From Hymenolepis diminuta (Eukaryota; Platyhelminthes; Cestoda; Cyclophyllidea; Hymenolepididae): a stretch of DNA of 64,000 nucleotides. Within the stretch, counting starts at the first letter, position 1. Each line of letters begins with the position of its first letter. The notes under the pieces were generated by a model, which was not told the origin of the DNA, ran no database searches, and worked only from the letters and a program-made list of their open reading frames with translations. The stretch is taken from positions 124,001 to 188,000 of the forward strand of contig CAADRB010000032.1 of assembly GCA_900708905.1 (NCBI GenBank). Reading direction: 5' to 3'. Positions 40,101 through 52,100 of the stretch are shown here, in pieces. The position numbers were made by a program, and so were the translations under genes.

Positions 40101-40899
40101 TTTTTCATCTGAAGAATAATGATATCTGGCTAAATGAACTATTTTTAAAAATGGCTCATGAAAAATAACACTGAAAAATGTATTAAATTGTCAATCACGC
40201 TTACTATAGACGATCACTTCCGCCTTGATAGATAGACAGATAGATTGAAACCGCCTGCTGAAAGACAGTCTGCACAGCATAATCATCGCCAAAAGGATAT
40301 GAAATCGATTTTAAATTATTTGAAAATGTGGAATGATGGCAAAAGTGCCACTGATCGAGAATGTATCCAGTTGCCAACTCAGTATTCTTCCATAATTCAG
40401 TTTCTATTTAAGAATTTGTAACTTTTTAAATAAAGTAACTAATGTATTTCCTTATAAAAACAGTCGAGTAATCTTCAGAGGCCTTCCATTTAGCTCTCTC
40501 ATTTATATCAGTTATTTTCTAGGCAATTCTGACGCTCCAAATCTAGATCCGCCCTACTTAAAATCTTACCAGTCAGACCATGTTCCTTTAAAGTATTATG
40601 AAATTCCATTAAATTTCTGCTAAAATTGCAGTCCTCAGTAGGAATAGATTGAAGTATATCTCTCTGTGTATTTCCAGTATTACTTTTTATTCGCATTCTC
40701 TGTGACAATTCTTCGGTTTATCGTTCACGAAGTTGACGTGGCGTCCTTTATGTCCCTATAACGCATAATCCCTATCTGCCGTGTCCAAACGTGCCCATCG
40801 ATTTTCCCCTTTCTCTAACGATCTCCTTTCACCTAAAAGGTACATCTGCCCGTCCTCACCCAAGTGACTCATATAAGGCCATCTTTGTTTTCCACTCAA

Positions 40900-41140
40900 T
40901 AACAACACACGCTTGTCAGGGACTGGCTCCTGCGCTCCTGCACATCTACTCTCTTCCTCAGCACGCTCCCCTCTCTAATTCTCTCTCTGTCACTCGTGTC
41001 AAACTCGTTGTGATTGCCTTGACTACATTTTTGGCCTAATTAACTCTTGGTGCTCTGCTCTACGAATCGGTGACTGTTATTGCTGTTGTTATTTGTAAGC
41101 TGTGAACTGTTAGTTATTATCTTAACTCCAACAAAGTACT
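40900..41140 (+). repeat. CT-rich block, possible repeat copy E
   Basis: A CT-rich stretch (CTCTCTAATTCTCTCTCTG) is followed by CTCTTGGTGCTCTGCTCTA and GTTATTGCTGTTGTTA. The order resembles 44990-45180 (CTCTCTCGAATTCTC, TCTTGGTGTCCAGCTCTAG, GTCGTTGTTGTCGTTAG). Similarity is loose and was judged by eye. Confidence 0.35.
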
Positions 41141-42149
41141 TACAATCTAGGCATATAATAATCCTCTGTCATCAGTAATTAATTAAATACGAAAGTAAAT
41201 TACATTATAGGAATAACTTTAGTTGATGTAAAGTTTTCTAAAAATATTAAATAGGGTGTTTGAAAATCAGTTTTTTTCTTGTACTAAAATGGTGAAGGAC
41301 AACCAAGAGAATACAAGATCAGGTTGACACGTGAATCATCAAAAGTTATCATGAGAAAGTCATGGCTGTGCATTTTATGACGGTTTTAAACTAAAGCCTT
41401 CCAAATTACCGAAGATCAGGGAGGAGACAAGGCGAGTGGCGTTATCAAAAGTTTAGCGTTTGTTTCCTCTGATGCTAATTAAATTCTTTCTTCTAAATAT
41501 AAAAACTAAAACGGGAGATAATTTGATAGCGCAAAAGTAGTACGTGCATGAACTGAGAAGGTTTGATTTGAGCCGTCGACCGGAGTTTAAATAGTTTGCC
41601 ATATCTACAGCGAGATTGCGGTTTAAGAAAAGCATTAAAGGCGTATATTTAGAAGAAAGACAGATAATATAAACTCTCCATGGTGCAAGTTTGGATCCAA
41701 TAGCTTTTAAGCGCAAAAGACGTATTTTTCTGCTTTATGTTATAGATATTAGTGCTTATGGAAGGAATTTTCAAGCCCTCCGGCAATTTTCATAATATAC
41801 ACTCCGAATTATAAATATAATAAGCATATATTATAAGGATCTAATTAAGTAAACAACTTTCAAACGCATCTGGAAAACGTCCCCAAGTACGCATTTTGAG
41901 TATAGTGGTAGCATTATACAGCTTCCTTGATAAGTTGACCGTTTCCTTTGTCATAAAATACATTCCCCACATGCCTGTAGGGCAGATAAATCAATAGTAA
42001 ATAGGAATTTTGTACGATTCATTACCTTTACTTCACGCTTCATACACTTCAAAATTGTGGATGATCTTTTCACGTACAATATGAGCTAACTAGAGCCAAT
42101 ACATCTTTTATTTATAAAGATAGATGATCATTTATGAAATTAGGTGAAT

Positions 42150-42155
42150 TTTATT
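42150..42155 (-). promoter_or_regulatory. Possible poly(A) signal of the casein kinase gene
   Basis: AATAAA on the minus strand, 262 nt beyond the stop. It is the nearest canonical hexamer I found downstream. Confidence 0.4.
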
Positions 42156-42417
42156 GATCGGGAAGGCATATTTTTTAACTATATTTGAATGCACATATCT
42201 CATTAAGTATAAGTTCAATCAAAAACGTATAAAATTATACTTAATAACCTTCTACGAAGCATTCTTTAAAAATAGAGATTTCGGTTAAAATGGACCAATA
42301 ATTAAATAATTTTTTCGGCATATATTAATGATTAAATAAAACTGATTTCGTTACAAAAAAGAATTACAATATGAAATAAAATGTTAATCACCGCCACAAA
42401 TTAACGAAAAGAATTCT

Positions 42418-43371
42418 TTAACCTGGATCTGTAGTAAACCAATCATATTGAGCATCATATTTGTACCCATTTCTGTCCATAATCTTCCAGAATAGACTTC
42501 GTAGATACCGATATTTCGGTTCCTCCTCAAAAGAAAGATTTCGACAATAGGTGATGTATTTTAGGAACTCTTCCGGAAGACCTTCACAGAGCTCTTCAGG
42601 CATTACGGTCGACTTTGTCTTATGAATTTTTCTAAATTTTTCCCGCTTACTTTCTGCTTGAAGTCCTTGCCAAGGCAAAGTACCCTTCAAGAGATAAATA
42701 AGAACATATCCTAGGGATTCCATATCATCACGTCTTGACTGTTCAATGCCAGCATGAGCGTTAATACTGCAGTATCGAGCCGTTCCAGTCAGATGCTTAA
42801 AGTCTTTAAATAGAATATGCTCGTTAGTTGATGGATCAACATAATGCTTTGACAATCCAAAGTCGATAATATAAACCGTATTCATATTCTGTCCTGTTCC
42901 CATAGCAAAGTTATCTGGCTTCATATCTCTATGAATTAACCCACATCTGTGTACGGATTCTAGCCTTTTTATCATTTGATCTGCCAACAAAGTTACTGTC
43001 TTGAGTGAAAATTTTAAACCGCAGTATATATGAAGATCCTCAAGACTAGGCCCAAGAAGCTCCATAATCAGGACAGTATATAGATTTTGAACCCCATCTT
43101 TTCCAAACCAATAAATTTTTGTAATTCCAGCAGCATTATTGAGACGTTTAAGTAGATCATATTCCATTTTAAGTTGAGATGGATTCCCATATTTGATGAA
43201 TTCTAATTTAGCTGCAGCCTCTACTTTAGTCTTCTTATTTACAGAGAGAAATATTTCACCAAACGATCCTGAACCAATGCGTTTAATTAATTTCCATTCT
43301 TGGTTTATTATAAATTCGTTAGGACTGCTTGAAGAAGTGGAAGAACTCGTACGAAAGAGTCGGTTTATCAT
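42418..43371 (-). CDS. Casein kinase 1-like protein kinase, single exon
   Basis: A 317-residue intronless frame from the ATG at 43371 to TAA at 42418. It carries a complete CK1-type kinase domain. The glycine loop IGSGSFGEIFL is at about 32-42, the ATP lysine in AAAKLE at 55, the catalytic loop HRDMKPDN at 147-154 and DFG at 170-172. The CK1-specific SIN, in place of the usual APE, is in TARYCSINAHAGIEQSRRDD at about 197-216. CK1 enzymes are acidophilic Ser/Thr kinases that often act on primed substrates. The N-terminal leader is short (MINRLF plus a Ser/Thr run) and there is almost no C-terminal tail, so it lacks the regulatory tail of CK1 delta/epsilon and is nearest in layout to CK1 alpha. 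Divergence from canonical CK1 alpha and the lack of introns suggest a retrogene or expanded paralogue. All catalytic residues are present. Confidence 0.92.
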   Translation of the reverse strand: MINRLFRTSSSTSSSSPNEFIINQEWKLIKRIGSGSFGEIFLSVNKKTKVEAAAKLEFIKYGNPSQLKMEYDLLKRLNNAAGITKIYWFGKDGVQNLYTVLIMELLGPSLEDLHIYCGLKFSLKTVTLLADQMIKRLESVHRCGLIHRDMKPDNFAMGTGQNMNTVYIIDFGLSKHYVDPSTNEHILFKDFKHLTGTARYCSINAHAGIEQSRRDDMESLGYVLIYLLKGTLPWQGLQAESKREKFRKIHKTKSTVMPEELCEGLPEEFLKYITYCRNLSFEEEPKYRYLRSLFWKIMDRNGYKYDAQYDWFTTDPG

Positions 43372-43423
43372 TTGATTTTGTTCATTAGTGTCCAGTGTGA
43401 GTATTTCAACTGATCTCGCAATT

Positions 43424-43426
43424 ACT
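43424..43426 (-). promoter_or_regulatory. Candidate splice acceptor upstream of the casein kinase start
   Basis: On the minus strand GTGTTCTATTTCAG ends 53 nt before the ATG. Such an acceptor would leave a 53-nt leader, joined either to an upstream non-coding exon or to a trans-spliced leader. No partner donor was identified. Confidence 0.3.
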
Positions 43427-44989
43427 GAAATAGAACACGACAATTAAACGCTGGGTAATACACGTGTATTTCACGCTTCATCACATGTGCATACATCACT
43501 AGTTAATGCCCTAGTAACCCGCTGTTGGTAAAATTACAGTAGATTTACAATGCTTACTTGGTTATGATTTATTATGATCAGTTACGTTAACAAGCATTTT
43601 TTGTGCTGTTCAAGGAAGAATGAGTACCTATTTGATTAGGGAGAATATATATCACAGACCCAGACATTACAATAGTCAGGAGTTGCTGCTATAGCCTCGC
43701 ATATCGTCAGTAGTAGCTTGTTTGTTGCTGCACATCTTATCTATTGTTAATAATGAATTAAGTGTGGCAGTGGCAGAGTAGTTAGCGTGCTTCAGAAGGT
43801 CAATACACATCGAAACAAATACAAGGCTGTAGATGACTAACTGCACTAATTCTGTTCGACATACGAAGTGAAGGAATGCGAGCCGTCCGAAGTTCTGTTA
43901 AAATTGTAATATATCTTAGTTATCATAGAGTCAGAGAGAAGAGTAACTATCACACTTCCAGTTTATTAAGATGAGCACATACGGATAATGGAGAGATGGA
44001 GAGATAGTGGCGAGAGGTCTTACTGGAGGAAGTCAGAAGCCGTGAAAGGGAGGGAGAGATGAGTTGACGTGTGTATATTTTAAGAGAGAGAAATGACAGA
44101 TTTATAGTTCTAGAGAAGAGATAAATATTCAGATAAGAGGCATACGGAAAAGGTTGGCAAAGACAACTTACATTAAAGACGATTCAAGGTTTGCCACGAG
44201 TCTTCTTAGATTCATACAAGGGATTCATATCTGACAATAATAATTTTAGTGGAGGGTGAACGTTTCTAAATTCTTCACGTTGACTAAGATTACATACAAA
44301 TACCTCCCTTAGTGAACCTGGGAGGTTTTGAAAATCGTAGATCATATTAACTATTAATCCAACCCAGTTCAGTTTTAACTCGTATTTTGATACACCTTAA
44401 GGATATCTTGGCTTAACTCGTATTTTCTAACAAATTAATAGACAATTAAGAACTTTGAATATTTTGACGGAGTAGAGTTTTAGATATAAAATCAGACAGG
44501 ACTGCTTGCTCTTCAGATTACTGGAATGCAGTACCGTTTTTTGTGGAAAATTCTCTGTTCGTAAGGGCGTATATAGACCTCCTTGATGTAAAAACTTAAA
44601 TAATGAGGGGGATTTCACAATGCTAATAAGGTTTACAAATGATAGAGATTCCAATCAATAAAGTTCTCAAATTTTAATTTTGAGGCATTTCAACTGGAAC
44701 AAATGTTATTATTTTATATCTACTACAACCGTTTGGATTGATGAATGAGCTACACTTGGCGATGGAAGAAGAGTCGTCAATCATATTCATGAGCTTTCAT
44801 GAGGCCTGACACTAAGAGGCCGGATACCACATTAATTAATATATTTGAGTCATTTGCTAAAAACCGAAGTCTTGGCCTATCAGACATTCGCGAGACATTG
44901 CAACTTGCCACAATGAATATTAATAATAAATTCTGGGCCTCTAGTGTGTTAGAAATAGGTTCAATTTATTGTGAATACAAAGACGCAAA

Positions 44990-45180
44990 TTCTTGCTTAT
45001 GTTCGACTCCCAGTAGATCGCTTTTGTTCCCCATCTCTCACTTACTCTCTCGAATTCTCATTGTGGTTTGATCTAGTCAGATCTTGGTGTCCAGCTCTAG
45101 AACTGTCGTTGTTGTCGTTAGCTGTTAGCTATAGCCTTAGCTTCTACAACCAGAATCTGGTTTATTAGTTCCAACAACTT
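44990..45180 (+). repeat. CT-rich block, possible repeat copy F
   Basis: Resembles 40900-41140 in the order of its CT-rich, TTGGTG and GTTGTTG-type segments. Probably a diverged member of the same dispersed family; the boundaries are uncertain. Confidence 0.35.
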
Positions 45181-48100
45181 AGTAACTTCCAAACTGGTGA
45201 TCTCGGTTTTTGTTAGCCCTTACAACTTTCAACAAGCTCTTTTCTTTTACTGACTTTTTGAGGGTCTCCTGCACAACAGAACTGCTAGAAATAGCAAATA
45301 CCAATTAATAGCTGGCTATTTGAAGCAATAAGACATTGGTAACCTCAACAATAGTATTTCACACAGACAGTCCGAATGTGCTCATGGAAATCTTTATACC
45401 TATTAATCACCACTGTCATAATTTTCTCAAGATGGTGTTTCTTTGTACGGTCACTTATCAATCAAACGAAGACGCCAACAATTAATTAATCACCGTTCCG
45501 TTAATAATAAATCATTTGAGCACTTTCTTAGTCATCTTATCCTTTGTCTATGTCATTATTATCTTTTCCTTTTATATCATTGTTTCCCACAGGTACTTCG
45601 TTTCCCCACAAACAGAGTCCTATATAATTTAGGGAGGATGGTTATTTATATGCCACCTATGGTCATCCAAACAGTTTTATTACTGGATCGCAGAGCCACA
45701 TTTACTCACCCGATTGCGCATATTTTAATGCACTAGTTAATAAATAAGAACTTTACAAAAACAAAGAACTCACGTACATTAATATATTTTTTTAAATTCT
45801 CCTTCACCATAATGATCATGATATATTTTGCTAGATTGAAAATAAAATTACCGCATCAAGCCTTATTGCTCAGCCTGCTTTGCTTAATTTGAACAAGGTC
45901 CTTTGTAGTCCTTTAAAGGTCAACTAATAGTTCTGTCTTCTCTAGCCAATCTAATGAGTGGTATAAATAGTTACTAAATTAAATCAAAAGAGGTCCTAGA
46001 GTGACAACTATAGCCTAGCAATATCAAATGAGTACTTAGATCTTTACAACAGATACTGAATGATCATAATATTCGGGATTCTTTTAAGTTAAATAGTTTT
46101 AATTGGTTTTAATGTCGTAATACCCAAGGCAAATACCGTGCAGAAAAATGATGTAAGTAGCACAACTGTCCATTCTTATTGTTTGTGCAATTTCAGATGC
46201 TAGCTTTCACGATTAAGGTCGATTGTCAAATAAGTGGCCATGGGGCTACAAGAAAATCCAAATTTCTGTTTATGAAAATCATTACAAAGGAATTGCGCTC
46301 CTCAATTGGGAATCTGCAACCCAAGATACAGAGATAATTTCATTTTCGAGAAAGAAATCTTCATATTTTACCTTCCTCTCCATTTGGCATATATAAAATG
46401 CAAAGATAAGCATCTTTATGTCCAAATCGCATTTGAAGTAGGAACATTACTGATTATTTTGTTGATCGAATGGACTTAGTAGTGTTATTTGCATTCTAAC
46501 TTTAACTTTAGAAATGTTCTACATTATCTACTCCCTTTACTAGCGTACTCAATGCACTCAAGGACGAACACGGAGATGTCCTAACGTGAAACTATCCGGC
46601 TTCTTCCTTTGGCCAACAAGGTAGCTTATCTACTTCATCAATTTAGCCTTATTACAAGATTTCTGTGCAATTGTAATTGTGTTACCGAAAAAATGCCTAA
46701 AAATAGCAAAAACTGTAAAATAATCTTTAATCATACATAATAAGAGTATTTTATTGAAACTGTAATATAAACTTTCACTTACTTGTATTTGCAGAAAAGG
46801 ATCTTGAAACTCGTAGAAAATACAGCAGGGAAATTTAAACAAAAACACTGAGATAATTAATTAGCTATCACTACCATCATCAATCAGTAAACAGACAATT
46901 ACCTCTTATTCCTTCACTAATTGAATGGTTTAAGTCAAGAAATTGAGTATCTTGCCATGGAATTTAAATTTTTCTTAAGAATTAATTGGCTTATTGTATT
47001 ATTTTGCAAATATGCAAATAGAGTTGTCCGAGGAAAATGATTTTATTATTTTCCAGTAGACAAAGCGAACAGTTTGCGAGTGGCTGAGCTGAATATACAC
47101 AAATGATACCGTGACCATTGTGCTGTACTTTTTATGAGATAATCACAACGAAATTGTTTTTGTGGAATTGGTGGAGTTTGAATATTTCTTTGGTTGCTCT
47201 GTGTTTTGAATAATCAAGAAAATTAAACAAATACGATCACATATTTCGGGTTCAATGATACATAATACATTAATTAAATTTTATTTACCAATTACTTGAT
47301 TGACGGATTGTGTTAGTCCGGGATTGTTTTATAATTTCCGACTTCCACTTATAAACCATCTCTGGTGAAAGCGGACTGTTGCCAAGCGTTATATCGCCTA
47401 ATTCGCATAATCAAACCTGTCGAAACATCTTGAAATATATCACGATTTCGATACCATTTTTATTAAAGTAATCTTGTCTTTAGATTTCCAAAAGAATTCC
47501 CAAGTTTGCCAATTAAATTTATTAATTCAATATAAATTTTACAAAGTTTACTCGATCAACAAAAACGATCAGTTAACGCTTCTGTCAAAAAAGGTTTGGA
47601 CATAACAGTTTAAAGCCTCAAAAAGTGCAGTTATCAAGTAGATAGCAAAGCGAATGATATAGATCTATATTTTTGAAAAGAAAAGAAACTTCTGGAGCAC
47701 GAGTTGCAATGTGCTTAATCTTATCTTTAACACTTTCAGGAAACTTGCACAGATCATTCAGCTGGAGGTTAATTTTTTAGGGAAGTAGGCGATAATTGCA
47801 TTGGCTTTCATGAATAGGCATTTAAAATTACCTGAAGTTTCATTGCCACCTATTTAACAGCCCATAAGCTTTTTAATGTTAGAAGAAAGCGCTCGAGTTT
47901 AAAGAATGGGCGGTTGCATCAGTTTAATTTCATTTCTAGATTAAGCTGCCGCAGATAATTGTATCTTCTTAATGACTGCTAATCATATTGAGTCACAAGG
48001 TTCATTTTTATCTACGTTGGGAAAAATTATTTATTTTCTTGTTTTATTCTTCTAAAACCGAAAGTTTTAGATTCAATTTTTTGGACTAGACTATACCTAC

Positions 48101-48453
48101 TCAGACTTTAAAAGCAGAAGAGCATAATAAAAATGTCTACAACAAGCCCCATAAAAGTTTTAATGTAAATTAAGTTCGCACTGGAAGTAATGTCTTTAAA
48201 CTAATTCCTTTCGGAAGCGCCAAAATTAAATCCTTTATTAACAGTGGCTTATCTGTTTCTTGAAGGAACAGTTGATTACAAGGAATCTTCTCCGGGTTTC
48301 ATGACTAAGCAATTAGTAAGAAAAACAGAGAAAATTCTTTATTCTTATGCAAGCAAGACTGGTGAAAAGTATCTCACATGTGACAGATTTAGTTCAAATA
48401 AATGAGAATTATATTTTGATTGCATTTGACAAGAAGATTTTGATCTTGACCTG

Positions 48454-48488
48454 GTAAATGTAAATATTTGTAAATATGTAAATATTTA
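48454..48488. repeat. Short tandem repeat of GTAAATAT-type units
   Basis: About four imperfect units of GTAAATATTT, GTAAATAT and similar in tandem. Confidence 0.6.
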
Positions 48489-49072
48489 GCCTTAAGGTTA
48501 AAATATAACATGCTTAGAGGATAAAATGGATTTCGAGGAGTTGTTTTTAAATTAATAGCTAAGGCAAACAAACTTTTGAGTAGTGCAGAAATGAAGCTCA
48601 TGTCAATAGCTATGAGCGATTTCTCATTAAATTACAATAAGTTTTACTATATTATTGAGTTTTTTATGAGTTGTTTTTGCTGAGCAAATTAATTTAGCCT
48701 CGGATAAAAGACTTTACTCATCGCCAAACACCAACTCCACTTAAGAGTTTACGTTGAAATGAAGCATTCCATTTTTAAATCTTTACGTAGCACAACAAAT
48801 TTAGATGAAAGCAACTTTACTAACAGTGTAGAAAGTGTTTTGTGGATTGCTACTTAAAGAGAATGAAGATTACAAGTCGTTATTCATTCAGAGCTTTCTA
48901 AGCAAGAAAAAGAAAAATATCCCGAAAAATATTTTCGAAATACTAAAAGAGCTTTTTTCGGGTGATTTGAAATGATCAGAACGCTGAAATAATTGGAAAG
49001 AAAATGTACTAAAGATAACCAAAACCACTTTGTTCCTACTAATTTTGGTTATCGCTATTTTCCACAAAAGTG

Positions 49073-49105
49073 CTCATACAAATCTGGCCTGCTGATTTGT
49101 ATGAG
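49073..49105. repeat. Perfect 12-bp inverted repeat with 9-nt loop
   Basis: CTCATACAAATC at 49073-49084, loop TGGCCTGCT, then the exact reverse complement GATTTGTATGAG at 49094-49105. The stem can extend weakly outward with mismatches. It is too short for a standard microRNA precursor, and no gene flanks it. Confidence 0.8.
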
Positions 49106-52100
49106 AACTGACACACGATGCGAGTAATACATCTTAACATGAGCACGCAAAATAAACGTCTTTTGAGGACGTTTTATTCATTATTTTAAAATTTATTCAA
49201 CTTATAATGCACATTATAAGACAATGGAATTATTAGAAATATATTTTGTTGCAGGCTAGACACATCAAGTCTATTAGTATGCGTTTGCTGCTATACACTT
49301 GCAATTTTGGCCGCTTACTATTAACAATTGATTGCTAACACTTCGAGGCCAGCAGATTGGTAACTAAGAGCTGTAATGATTATAAGCCAAATTCGTGACT
49401 GTGGAATAAAAGTGAATGCGTATTTTGATTCTTGAAACCAGAATCTCCTGCTATTTTGTTTCATTCAATAACATTCAAAGGAAATATTTTTGGCTCAAAA
49501 AGTTTTAAAGCCAAAGAGGCACCAATCGAAGCCCACCCTCATGAGAAATCGTTAACATTCTTAGTCGAAGTTCTCCTCCCTCCCAAGTTGAAATAAAATA
49601 AGAAATTAAGCATCTTCAATTGATCTCCTTTCTTTGATACAAACTAACTGGAAATTTGTTGAATTGTGCAATCCTAGATTCTCAAATCACTTAACTGATA
49701 GTAGCTAAAAGCTTAAGCTTGACTCGGTATTTTGTAATTAAAGTTTTACTATTTGCTTCAGTCTGCATATTTTTTTCATTTTTTGAGGTAATATAACATG
49801 CTTAATGATACGTCAGAAATAAATATTGAATGTCAGTTCTGATTTAAGTCCAAACCAATTGAATTAAATATGATTTTAACATTAACAAACCTTTAATTAA
49901 GCTTACCTTCAAAAATCAATATTTTAAAACAAAAAAAAACTATTCCAAATCTGGTCTTTATTTATATCCTAATTGCTTTGTTTAGGGTTTAACCACTCTA
50001 TTCAAAGTTAATCACAAAATCTAATTAATACTCGTTTCTTTCTACCATAAATAAATCTGCCACGACTGTGATGTTTAAATTTATCCGCATAATCTTCATA
50101 GAATCTATGAGTGAAAGGGAAACATGATTAGCAATGATGAATAAACCAAGAGGAGTGAGATATTTATAGATGTCATTTATTGATAACTAAATACAAGTTC
50201 AAGTTATGCACTTTGCTATTTTTCGAGAGAACAGTATCAAGCCTAGGCACGAAGATATTAACTTGAGTGACCTAGGTGAAAGCTAAATTTGGAAACTCAT
50301 TTGCGAAACATTTCTTTATATCCAGCAAATTTAATGAAGAGGAACCACCATTTTTGAATGTGTGCTTAGCCACACGATAAAAAGTATTTTGCATTAAAAA
50401 ACCGGAGAATAAAGGAAAGTTATCGAGGAATTCGGTGAAAAATGCGGTGTTTGCATAGACATATAAAAATGGGTAGAGAGGCAACTATGAACAGAGTCGG
50501 CAAGGGAAAATGAAAATTGTTTTCAAATTTTACCTTTATTAAATTTTAATTAACATTTTAAGATGCGAACTGGTTGCAATTGATTGATATCTCTAACAGA
50601 CCTTCAAAGTTTAAGTGAATCAAGGCTATATGGAAGAGGGAGAATTTTGATAATTGGGGTCAATAGTGATACAAATTGTGGTAGCATCTACTTTCTTAGA
50701 GAAGAGAGGTATTATATGTATATTAATATTAAATATAAGTACTTGGGTATTTTTGGGAATATAAAGAACAATCACTACTGAGATTTGCGCAATCCGATTG
50801 CAACTACGACCTTTGAGTACTGTTTGTTGATCTCCGATATTATTATAATTCCCCTCAAATTATTTCAGTAATGGAGAAACTTGTCCTTGTTAAGCACAAA
50901 ATGGGAAATAATATATTTTCTTTTTATAGTAAAGTTTAAAGGTATAACTTCTTAATTAATAAGAATTAATACTTGATGTGTATTTGAAATGCCTCGCCGT
51001 AAAGTAGAGCTTGGCTAACTTCCAAAATAGAAAAGAAAAGTAAATTAGTGCAGCTTGGAACGCCGAAATCATTAACTTAATGAGGAATTAATGACCGTAG
51101 CACTGTAAGCGATTATCATCAAATCCAATTTAATCAATGTTAGTGCGAGAGAAAATGGCAAAATATTTTTTCAGTTGGCTAACTGTGCTTCACGTAATTA
51201 ACGTACCAATTTTTTACTGTTTTACATGTTTAAAGCTCGTTCGAAAAACAAGTACTTAAATGAAGGAAATATGCACTCCAAAATAGTCTTTTATTCTTTA
51301 AAAACCGAAATTGCAAAACATTTTAACATTAACATGTTTTAAACAAAATGTTTATTGTTTATTGTTAAAACGCGGGATAAAGGAAATTATGGGAGCGTGA
51401 AAGAGTAATTCTTGTAAAAGATGCATTTCGAAAATTTCCCTTGAATAATTCTTGCAATTCAGCACTATCCAAATCACAAGTTTGCATGATCTTGCTATCT
51501 TAGTCATAAGAGTAGAGCATATATTACTAATATTTGTCAAGTAATAACTCTAAATTGTGGCTGTGACGTCATTAACCAATCTTAAGACATAGGTTAATTG
51601 GGTACACGGTTTCATTCAAAATTCTACGAATTTATAATGCTATCTTAAGAAAATACAAACGAATGCAAACCATCGCTTAAAAAAACAAATATTTGCCTCA
51701 GTTTTTCCTGCTTGTTATTTTCCAAAGGAACCAAATTATTGAGGACATTGGCCTTGATTATATGAATCGATCCACCAAAATCAACCTTTTAATTGAATTA
51801 ACCAGTTAGCAAGTTCTAATTATTTTGGTCCCGATCTCACTCAGAATTCCAGAGTGAGTGATTTGGATTTTAGATTTTAAAAAATATTTTGTCCTCTCAC
51901 AAGAAATTTCATAACTAAATGATCTCTAGGTTTGCATAAAGTAAGACATTTGAAAAACTGGCTTTATTGAATACCCATATTTAGTACCTTGTTTTATCTA
52001 TAGCTGGAATATTTGGTATTCTATGTGTGATTAAACTTGTAAAGCTATATTTCACTGTAATGGATCATAGTGGTAATAGCGACACAAAAGTACGTGGAAT

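Larger units (their letters stand above)
31843..42149. other. Gene-poor region between the F-box gene and the casein kinase gene
   Basis: AT-rich DNA without a recognisable gene. It contains a TA palindrome at 33209-33230, a CT-rich repeat copy at 33262-33390, a GC-richer nearly open stretch at 36549-37187 and a CT-rich block at 40900-41140. Remaining open frames are of chance length. Confidence 0.5.

Noticed and set aside
45635..45760. Terminal-exon-like frame (DGYLYATYGHPNSFITG onward) after a possible acceptor TTTAG
   Set aside because: Only about 38 codons, weak pyrimidine tract, no upstream exon; frames this long are common by chance.
50272..50484. 70-codon minus-strand frame with varied composition
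   Set aside because: No homology recognised and no clear splice or start signals.
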